Assembly (NCBI GenBank): GCA_950022655.1
Contig: OX465583.1
Span: 35,491,360 to 35,555,359, forward strand
Direction: 5' to 3'
DNA length: 64,000 bases
Source of the DNA: Alentia gelatinosa
Taxonomy: Eukaryota; Annelida; Polychaeta; Phyllodocida; Polynoidae
Of the stretch, positions 44,301 through 64,000 are shown one piece after another. Position numbers and translations under genes: made by a program. How positions within the stretch are numbered: position 1 is the first letter of the stretch; each line of letters begins with the position of its first letter. The notes under the pieces are model-generated. The model searched no databases and was not told the origin of the DNA. It was given only the letters and a program-made list of their open reading frames with translations.

Positions 44301-47300
44301 TCATATACCTATCTTTATCTATGTGAAAGATGAGACGATTAGACTATCAATACTCGATCTTCCAACACTTTATATTGTCCCAACAGTAATATCTTACAAA
44401 CATAAAACAGCCTTGTGATCACATCCACTATTGACACTCAATGTTCGATAGCGTTCTATCGATTGGCTCCAAGCGTCCAGTGACCATGGTGTGACCGACC
44501 GACGGACTTGACGATGCACTGCAACGTTGGGCATGCTGAACGGTACTCATGTATAGTGCGATCTCTCAAATGAAATATAGGTAGCAGCATGTGCGATATT
44601 CTTTACCTTGTGGTAAAAGAAAAACAACATTATATACGTATCTTCCCGTTCCAAATATGTAGATAACTTTTAGGCGTATGATACTAACATTGCGTACTGA
44701 ACTTGTAGACAACAAGGTGATAGGATGTAGATTGGCCGCCACCTCTGTCTCCACTTTGTTCTGGGTAGGGGGTTGGTCGGGTTAATCCAAATCAAACCAA
44801 ATCATATTGCTCTATGTAGGCACTAAAAGCAGAAATACTTTGTAAAAGTATTCATAGCATACAAATTGATGATGGAGCCTATCTTTATGTTAGTTTGTCT
44901 TTAAAAGATACAAACAAAACGAAATAATTTCATATGACAGCCACTTCGAGAGTATGAAATTACACACTCTCCAAGCACTACCAAATATCTACAGGGAGAG
45001 AGCCAGACGCTTACAGCCAGTGCCCGTGGGTCAAGGCGGTCACGGATTAAACCGACCAGAGCTAGCGTAGTGTAGCTCTGGCGGCCAGAGTAAGAGGGAA
45101 GGAGCCAGGATTTTAGTACGAAGTTCTGCCACCAAGTGGCAATCAAGTCGACCCGTCAGTTTACCAATCTCTCACTAGGTGGAAGAGCTGCTCCTGTTAA
45201 TAAATATAGAGTCACTGCAGACTTGTCAGTGTCTACGCCACTCTGGTCAGGTCAGGTCTGTTCCTCACTACGCTCAGCTAACGCTTTGCATAGTAATACA
45301 CGACCTTCCCATCGTGGCATAAACACTGATAAGTCTAACTCTCGTTCAGTTTCTATTAATTCTTATTGTCTATGTTGTTAATCTCTAGTGTCTGCGGTTA
45401 ATCCCGTTTATAGAGTATTTCATTGTGGTGACAACGGTTTGGCCGCCACACACATGCCATAAACAACCAATGAGGATAATCTGGAATGTCCCCACAATGT
45501 CCCGCCGGACTTGTTGTTAAGGGGGCCTCCAAATGGTTCCCTTAACCGCGGTTGAGAAGAACTCCGTACCGAAATGACTATCCCTTTCACTATATACATT
45601 TCAGACAAATAAGTAAGTTGTATCTGTCATTTTACATTAATCTCAAAAACTTATTCATTCATTTAACAGAGATCGTTGATATCAGTGTACGTATTGTCAA
45701 CGTACAGTTTGTATCCGGGATGAGAGACAATAACTCCAAGGTCTACAAAGACTTCACAGAGATATATTGTGGTCAGGTGAGTGTATCAATCGGCTGAAGA
45801 ATTATCAACTTTCGACTTGGTTTAGCAGCCTAAATACTTTATAAACATATGTGATATGTGGCTTTTAAGATGCCCAAGGACAATGGCGTCAGATCTCAAG
45901 TCGCTTATTTCATATAATATATTTCAGGTGATATCTTTGTAACATTAGATGGGTTATGGTTTCATCGACACTTATAATTTTATAAGATATAGTAATGAGT
46001 GATTCGAGCGAATAAATAATGTTTTATTCCCAGTATAATTTCAGAATAAGGAAAGAGATATAAAGCAAACTAAGTAGTTCATGCTACGCAGTCATTAGTC
46101 CGCAGTCAAAGCTATAGAAGCAAAAGCAACATTCTCTTTCAATTTAAGGCGACGATTTTCCCCTTTTCTTTTAATCCCAATATGCTCGGGTATGGTTGAT
46201 TTGACAAATTATTTAACTCAGATTAATCCATATGCCTAGAGCTATACAATCTGCTTTGCATTACACATCCAGATGACTACAGAACTGAAGGAGAGACAGT
46301 CCATTAGTGATGACGTCAGCTGTCAAGTCAACCATCTCAGGTACACCTATTGCTTGTCATACAATGCTTGCTTCATTGTCGCCAATGGGAATCTGTAATA
46401 TCTATTTTTAATTTTGTTGTTGTTTTTTGTGTGTGTGGATGTTTTACCATATTGCTTATATCAATATACGTATGAAGAGGTTTCTCTTCGGAAAAACATA
46501 ATAATGATGATTGACTGATCAATAATTAGAAAGGTTAGATATGATACATCTGGCTTCTAATAGAATTAATGTCTATACAGAATATGAGCGTTACTACGTC
46601 TAAACAGAGACATAGTCTTATACATATGCCATGTTCTTCTTTCGGACGTTAAAGATGTATTCACCTAAGAGATTCTCTAGATTCTATCTTTTTTTCCATT
46701 TTTAGCCCAGGAAGCGTGGTAGTTGATTCAGCAATTTCATTATCAAGAAGAAAGGATGGTAATCGCTTGGATAATACAACGATTGCTGATATCTTCAGTG
46801 GTACCAGAAAGTGTAACACGGACACTTGCTATATAGCTGATCCTAACTCAATATCAGTTCATCCTAGAAATAGTGTGCCTTTAGGGATCGAACCAAGAGG
46901 GGAATCAGCTGCAGTTATCGAGAATATAGATGAAAACCCTGAAGATGACTCTTCTTCAGTGTCCCCCACCATGATCATTTTCATGGATCCTGGAACATCT
47001 GGGAACAAAACAGATTCCTTTCCAGCTAAAGATATTTCAACAAATAATTTTGGTACACCTAACCCAATTCTATCTAAACCTGTAGATAGAACACAAATAT
47101 GGACAACTCCTGGAACTCTCCCAGGTACTCAAAGATCTGAGATAGCAACAAAGGATGGGACACTAATATGGACAACTCCAAAAGCTAGTGTTAGCACGAA
47201 AGGTTCTGGGACAGCAACAAAGGATGGAACAACTATTACAGGGTCACAAGCTTCATTAGCAACAAAGCAGCAGCTATGGACAACACCAAGAAGCCAAGTT

Positions 47301-48785
47301 ATTGTCTCAAAAATGTCAAGTCCAACTGACATAAGACCTTCAACAACTAGAGCACTACCAACAAAGATAGCAAACCAGTCACCTACAAACAAACCAGGAA
47401 CAGCAAGAGCAGTGTTGACAAATACGGGTGTGTCAATTAAAAAAACAACAGGACCGGTGAAGTCAATATCTAGTTCACAAGGGCCATCAAAATTCACCAG
47501 CAGCACAGTGACAACACCAACACTCAAACCAGAGAGCTCACAGCAGGTGACATCCAGTCCAGGAACTAATGAATGGACGACATCAACAGGAAATTCATGG
47601 AGTGCTGGACTCTCTCCTTCAACACAATCTGGAGTGGCAACCTGGGCAACAGCAACAGTTGCACAAGTAGGTGTATCAAATACCCAAACAACAGAAACAA
47701 CAAGTAATATAATGAAGCAATTAACTACAGCAAAGTTCAACCGTGGGACATCTGGTCCGATGATTTCAGTAAATCCCCAAAGTATTCCATCTGTATCGCC
47801 AACGATTTCTGGTCTCTCACCAAGGCCAGGAACTAAAGGATATACAGGAGGCTCTTCATCAAACCCTGTATCCCAACAAGGAACACGTAAATGGGGAACT
47901 GCAAGATATACAGGATTTTCGCATCTAACTACATTGACTGTTTTCACTCAGAGACCAACATTGGCTGATGTGAGCCAAGGATTTACAAGAGGGTTTCCGA
48001 CCACAGCATTTCCTGGAGCTGGTAAAAATGAGAGAACATCACCAAGGCCGATGCAATTCTCAAGCACACCTTCTATTTCAGTTTTTCCCAGTCCATCGGG
48101 AGGGACACAAGGAATAACAGCGCAGACTCCATTAGCTACAGGAATCACTCCACAGACTCCATCTCCAGGTAGACTGACAACTCCTTACATGATATTTACA
48201 ACTGGTAGTCGTGTTCCATCAATACCTGATACAGGGTCTACTAGGGGATCAAATTCAGGCTCGACAAATACAAACTTACCTACTACACCCCCTCTGGTGA
48301 GTGCTACTGCATTTGTGCCCAGGACAACATGGTTCAGAATTTCAAGAGGTTTCTCTCAGTCAACCACAGGAGTGCCAAAATCTGAATCAGCTGTGACACC
48401 AAGAACAACTTCAAAATATCGTTACACAAGTTTAGCAAAAGCAAGGACGACTGGCTTTCCTACAAGAGGTACCACGCCAACTACAGGTGATTTGGCCACT
48501 GTTCTTCAACGTTCCACGAAAGGGCCAACCTTCCCATGGAAGAGCAACCCGTTGTCGACATTATACAGTCCTGCAAGGACTACAACATCCATTCCTAGTA
48601 CTACTAAATACCCTGCTGTTTCAAATGCAAGCTCGGGGACAAAATCCCCACGCACAACCCCACGTTATTACACATTGAACCCGTATATAAGAACGACAGC
48701 CAAACCAGGAAGGCAGACTACACGCGCTTTAGTCCCTATCTATGGCCCTGTTAAGAGCCCCCCTTTGCATCCTGTCATACCATAA
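32381..48785 (+). CDS. membrane-anchored SEA-domain mucin-like protein (novel)
   Basis: Eight exons: 32381-32471 (first exon, less certain), 33625-33993, 36577-36695, 37428-37740, 43743-43802, 45670-45776, 46273-46340 and 46706-48785. Phases agree at every GT-AG junction and give 1068 residues. No signal peptide is seen. Residues 1-270 are hydrophilic with an Arg-rich stretch (GRPRRSRSRNS) and look cytoplasmic. One transmembrane helix follows at about 272-297 (ILLFIFLAVFGVLAVV). Residues about 318-425 form a SEA domain (VDISVRIVNVQFVSGMRDNN) with the motif PGSVVVD, the G/S autoproteolysis site of MUC1-type SEA domains. The remaining 640 or so residues are Thr/Ser/Pro/Gly-rich with imperfect WTTP and TTRG repeats and almost no Cys, like an O-glycosylated mucin tail. 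The topology is type II, as in matriptase-like proteins but without a protease. AATAAA lies at 49044. I do not recognise a named orthologue. Confidence 0.75.
32600..32765 (-). mobile_element. tRNA-derived SINE, copy 2
   Basis: On the - strand, GTAGCAGAGTGGATAGCGTG (box A) is followed after about 30 bases by GGGTTGACTC (box B) and a body containing ATCCTCATCTTGTAGGTTCA. It looks like a tRNA-headed SINE rather than a working tRNA, because no acceptor stem closes. Confidence 0.45.
32790..33180. repeat. ~28-bp minisatellite
   Basis: Imperfect tandem copies of a unit like ATCAATCACACTCATCATTG plus TATAGATT. At least ten copies lie inside the first intron of the SEA-mucin gene. Confidence 0.75.
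38353..38621 (-). repeat. Ngaro split direct repeat B2
   Basis: It begins (on +) CATTACCCCTACCCTGGATA and ends in TATGGTAAATAAAAAAG. By eye it is identical to B1 at 38864-39132. About 44 bp separate it from A2. Confidence 0.85.
38666..38863 (-). repeat. Ngaro split direct repeat A2
   Basis: Starts (on +) GACGAGAAAGACTGGAGTAC and ends GGCCATGAGTAACC. Matches A1 at 43391-43586 except for a run of two extra G near 38812. Confidence 0.88.
38864..39132 (-). repeat. Ngaro split direct repeat B1
   Basis: Copy of B2, directly joined to A2. This gives the B1-A2 junction that a circular intermediate would contain. Confidence 0.85.
39174..40238 (-). pseudogene. Ngaro tyrosine recombinase ORF with one in-frame stop
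   Basis: One frame of about 354 codons is interrupted by a single TGA at 39828-39830. The first part (GTVANQRSAVATYLAFCQRM) is the SAM-like core-binding domain of tyrosine recombinases. The second part has the catalytic set: Arg in YYAALRQSEV, Lys near RVKAAKNMQH, HGLRKAA (H-x-x-R), and the end GGWKSNAHRTYIKN with the nucleophile Tyr. No ATG precedes the core-binding domain and the frame overlaps the RT/RNase H ORF, so expression probably used frameshifting or reinitiation. The stop again fits a CGA-to-TGA change. Confidence 0.88.
40200..41952 (-). pseudogene. Ngaro reverse transcriptase-RNase H ORF with one in-frame stop
   Basis: The likely start is ATG 41952 (MDTVAPPDFSA). The RT region has MSTIDIARAYKNF (motif A), MPFGVRASSYHMQ (motif B) and MYLDDLIILS (the YLDD active site). 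RNase H follows with LIVDACLSGIGG, ELEALN and VFCDNLGTVQAL. A lone TAA at 40351-40353 interrupts the frame before TWMVQAKLQIDFIYTHVPGA and NTVADALS, the end of RNase H. All catalytic motifs are kept. The frame stays open further by chance, overlapping the recombinase ORF in another frame. Confidence 0.88.
42120..43289 (-). pseudogene. Ngaro gag-like ORF with one in-frame stop
   Basis: It starts at ATG 43289 (MGPPNTRSNPVAGPSQG). One frame is open to 42120, about 389 codons, except for a single TGA at 42891-42893. The N-terminal third is Ser/Arg-rich with a short coiled-coil-like stretch. The middle contains WSNFIFDQVEAGHIYW. A Cys/His-rich region follows (CRAYNSERGC, then HVCSFCDSVGRMCTHSIHAC), as in gag proteins of DIRS/Ngaro elements. 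The stop can come from a CGA-to-TGA change at a CpG, so the copy was probably intact until recently. Confidence 0.75.
43391..43586 (-). repeat. Ngaro split direct repeat A1 (5' end of the element)
   Basis: Same sequence as A2. Its outer end, GAGTAACC, directly meets host intron sequence AATGTTGTAACTC. Confidence 0.88.
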
Positions 48786-49246
48786 ACTATATTGATGGAT
48801 TATTCCAATTGCCAAAATGTATGGCTAAGAGCAGTTATTTTTGTATTATATAATTTCTAGTAATGGCGTATCTTCGCCTTATCAGTGCTGTATGGATGCA
48901 AGGTTTTATTGTTACAGACGATTTCCTAGCCTTAAATGTATAATTATATTTATAAAATGCATAGTGATCAAGTGATTGTTTCCTAACTTATTACTATAGA
49001 GTGCCAAGTCCTTTTCAATAGTCTATGTGCTGTTCAATATGACAATAAACTTTGTATTTCAAAAGTAATTGAATGCATACCTCTTTTCATGAAAGCGACA
49101 CACTTCCGTTGCATGGTGCTGGTAACCGACCAGCGCACCACCTGCAGTGTAACTGGAACACTATCTAGCCATATTGATAACACTGATACCCTGGGTGGTA
49201 ATCAGCGGTACTAAAGAGTCAAGCCAGAGTCACGCCATCCCTCCAT

Positions 49247-49287
49247 AACCCCCCCCCCCCCCCACACACACACACCTACACACACAC

Positions 49288-49368
<81 letters not shown>

Positions 49369-49392
49369 CGCAAACACACACACATACACACA
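49247..49392. repeat. poly-C run and (CA)n microsatellite
   Basis: A run of about 16 C is followed by about 130 bp of CA dinucleotides with a few interruptions. It lies about 200 bp past the SEA-mucin poly(A) signal. Confidence 0.95.
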
Positions 49393-51702
49393 CACATCCA
49401 AAACTCTTTACTTTTCAACGAAGCGGCAACCTGCTGCTCGCGCTACTTATGTGAATTATAATGAAGATGATATAAATTTTGTATATCCAGGTAGATCCCT
49501 CGTGGGGGTCATTGAGTGAAAGTGTACTCCAAAATTCATTACTTATTTAGCCTGAATAGGTGTCGAGAGCTAAAGTGGTACAACGTGGATGTGGTCCATA
49601 TATCTTTTAATCTGTAAAAAATGAAATGTGTATCCCCCGACAATATCATTACCATATAACCGGTTCGAATTGCTAATCAACATACAGATACAGTACCAAA
49701 CAACGAAATTTTTGAAAGGTATTTCAACATGTCTTTTCTTTATTCAATAAGGTTTTTGTGACATCCAAATTCTTGTTATCCTTTGGGATTGACTTTGAGA
49801 ACATTGACAACAGCCTTCCCCTCTGAAGTTTACCCACACACTTACTTGGATACTTAGACTGAATCACAAGAAGCACATAATGTATTATCATATTCTTGTA
49901 CAAAAATAATTTTATCGTCCACTAGTAAATTTGGTTTCAATAAATATGTCCTGTCTAGCACGGGTGTCCGTGTTTAACACAACCCTCTTTGAGAATGTGG
50001 GACCGAATAGAAATAAACGTGAGATCGTTCTAGAATTTTTAATCTTACACAATTTTATTTGAGGTTACCCTTTTAGAAGATCAAGAATCGAGATCAGTCT
50101 CACGATTCTAAAATAGTATATTCGAAATATATCGATATTTCTTCCTAAACAATAACACGTTCCATGAACAATTGGGAAATAACAATAACACAACAGGCTA
50201 CAAACAGAAATAGAAATAAACAACTGTTATATGCCTATTACTAATTTCCATGAGGATCACAGGCTTACCGATCCCTTGGTGAAGTGTGTCAATTGTTGTT
50301 GCAAATTGCATGTGGAGATAAATCTTTTACATGCATTTTGCATACACCCTATTACCTAACGACAGCTGTCAATAGAATCCGGACGATACCGATTTATAAC
50401 CCGAAACGCGAAAGAGATTTGAACTATGAAAGTACAAAGTATGTCTGCAAGGCGTTTACTGATTAAATGTATCGTTATATCTGGTCCCTCTTCCACCACA
50501 CTTAACTGAATTAACAATTGGCCTCTTTATTATGGCGTTTAACAACACACACAGACACATATATTCACACCTATACATTAAAATTAAACTTGAACAAGTA
50601 AGCAACCTTCGGGAAAGAAAACAATATTCACCAACGTCCTGAAGTTCCTCTGAACTAAGTCCAATTTACAGAACTGTTTGCTCTACTATGAACTGACCAT
50701 TTATCACCTCACAAAGCACCATTTACTCAGCTTTCTCGGCCAGAGACTAGAGGCCATTTCCGTCCAACATATTAATCCGGTCCCCCCCTCGTAACCCGCT
50801 ATGCAAATAGTGCATATACATCCACTAAATAAATGACATTCACCATTCCGGCCAGCCTTCATTATATCACACATCACAGAAGGTGCACCATCGCAGCAAT
50901 CAGAAACTCGAGGTGCTTTGTGTATATCTAGAGTATATCAGAATGGATGCCCCACTCATGAAGCAGTTCACTTGCCATTTGATTCATTAATAGGCACCTC
51001 ATAAAGTCCTTGTATATATCAATCTTTATAAAGAGAAATTGGAAACACACTGTTAAGTCCTAATTAGAGCGTGTGTTTTTCACCATTTTTACAAAATTCT
51101 TAATCCTCTCATGAATTACTGTAATTAAAGCAATTACATCATTTTAATATCTCTGTAGGAGTTGCTTCAGACATTTGTATGGAGTCTGGATTACTAATAC
51201 CAATGTTCGTATCCAGGAATTCCATTTGAGTCATTCTTCACGTCCATGGGGGTAAACCTTAAATTCAAACCAAAGATTTACTTAAATCTGCGGAAAACCA
51301 TTGATCATAACCTGAAACTGTTTAGGAATGTTCAGATACATTTGTGTCAACAGTCAGGAACAGTTTCAGCCATGTTGCTGAGCAATCCAAATAACGGTGG
51401 CACACTTATTATGAAGATAATTTCCTATTAATGATGAAGTTTTCTCACTCACTCTGGGTTTTTTGTAAGGCATCTGTAAGCCCAAAACACACTGCTCCGT
51501 CTCACGTGCATGTGTTACAGCTTGAATCATTCTATTTCCTTTCCAATGTATGTATTTGTTCTTAGTAGAGCTTACTACTTAATCCCCAATAGTATGTATC
51601 TTCCCCGACGTCATGACCAGCACACACGCCATGGAAGTAGGTCAATTTGAGTAGCTCCACGAATTGATGGCAATTGGAACTCATACTGAATGACGAGAGT
51701 AA
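49393..51702. other. intergenic and FAM20 3' UTR side
   Basis: No protein gene recognised. The FAM20 3' UTR extends leftwards from 51702 for an unknown length. Confidence 0.4.
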
Positions 51703-63500
<11,798 letters not shown>

Positions 63501-64000
63501 CTGAAAAAAACCAAGAAAATGTCATTAGTAAAATTTGTAATATCCTTTCATCAAATTAGTGTTTATTTCACCAGAAAACAGTTGTTTGCAGCTGTGTTGA
63601 GGCAGAAGGAAAGAGGTGTTCCTTTAGGATTATGTGAAATCCCAGGTAGGGTGAACAAGTACAACTCAACAACTTCGCAATATTGGTCATATCGCTGAAA
63701 TCTAAAACTGCAGATTACAACCTTTCGAAATAATTAGGTAACCTTTGTCAATTATGTCAAATTCCCAGCATATCAATTTCTGGGAAGGATCGAGAACGAT
63801 AGAGAAACACGGAGTAATGAGATCTAGCGGATCTCAAAGGGAGAACAGAAGCAAATGTTATAGAAATGTAGGATGGAGTATGAGAGTGAACGTTGCTTTT
63901 ATAATATCGCTTTTATACCTTGAATTATATGTTGGCATAGAAAACATTTACAAAGTGAGCCAGAATTCTGGATACGCTCCAGATGTCAGAGGTATATATG
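63501..64000. other. intron of the FAM20 gene, open at the window edge
   Basis: The sequence upstream of the first visible FAM20 exon contains no further exon I can recognise. The gene continues past the window. Confidence 0.5.

Noticed and set aside
47129..47947. 272-codon frame on the - strand within the last SEA-mucin exon
   Set aside because: It mirrors the Thr/Ser/Pro-rich coding sequence. The + strand frame joins upstream exons in phase and has a downstream AATAAA.

Overview
This window is nuclear DNA from an animal. Genes are split by GT-AG introns of about 0.3 to 6 kb. The intergenic DNA is AT-rich and full of minisatellites, microsatellites, inverted repeats and decayed retroelements, and there is a complete eukaryotic tRNA gene. 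The repeat style suggests a marine invertebrate, for example an amphioxus-, mollusc- or hemichordate-like genome. I cannot fix the phylum from sequence alone.

Layout. 1-10.3 kb is gene-poor. It holds a palindromic 11-bp minisatellite (0.7-1.6 kb), a very GC-rich 15-bp minisatellite (2.0-3.6 kb), a LINE tail (3.75-3.9 kb), a broken Ty3/gypsy element (4.65-7.8 kb) and a long hairpin (8.95-9.1 kb). RIOK2, the 40S ribosome maturation kinase, runs on the + strand in nine exons (10.38-18.94 kb). THUMPD1, the adaptor for tRNA cytidine acetylation, runs convergently on the - strand in three exons (19.45-21.6 kb). 22.8-26.1 kb is an array of diverged repeats of about 137 bp. 26.5-32.3 kb holds dispersed repeats and no convincing gene.

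From 32.38 to 48.79 kb on the + strand I reconstruct an eight-exon gene that I do not recognise. It has a cytoplasmic N-terminus, one transmembrane helix, a SEA domain with a GSVVV self-cleavage motif, and a Ser/Thr/Pro-rich mucin-like C-terminal tail of about 640 residues. All intron phases agree. Its fourth intron carries a nearly intact tyrosine-recombinase retrotransposon of Ngaro type on the - strand (38.35-43.59 kb) with split direct repeats.

From 51.70 to 63.50 kb on the - strand lie the last seven exons of a FAM20-family secretory-pathway kinase of the FAM20A/C group. Its last exon has an apparent one-base frameshift. A tRNA-Pro(AGG) gene sits in one of its introns on the opposite strand.

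How the genes relate. RIOK2 and THUMPD1 both serve the translation machinery, but their convergent placement is probably chance. The SEA-mucin and FAM20 genes both make products of the secretory pathway. Nothing in the sequence ties them together beyond proximity.
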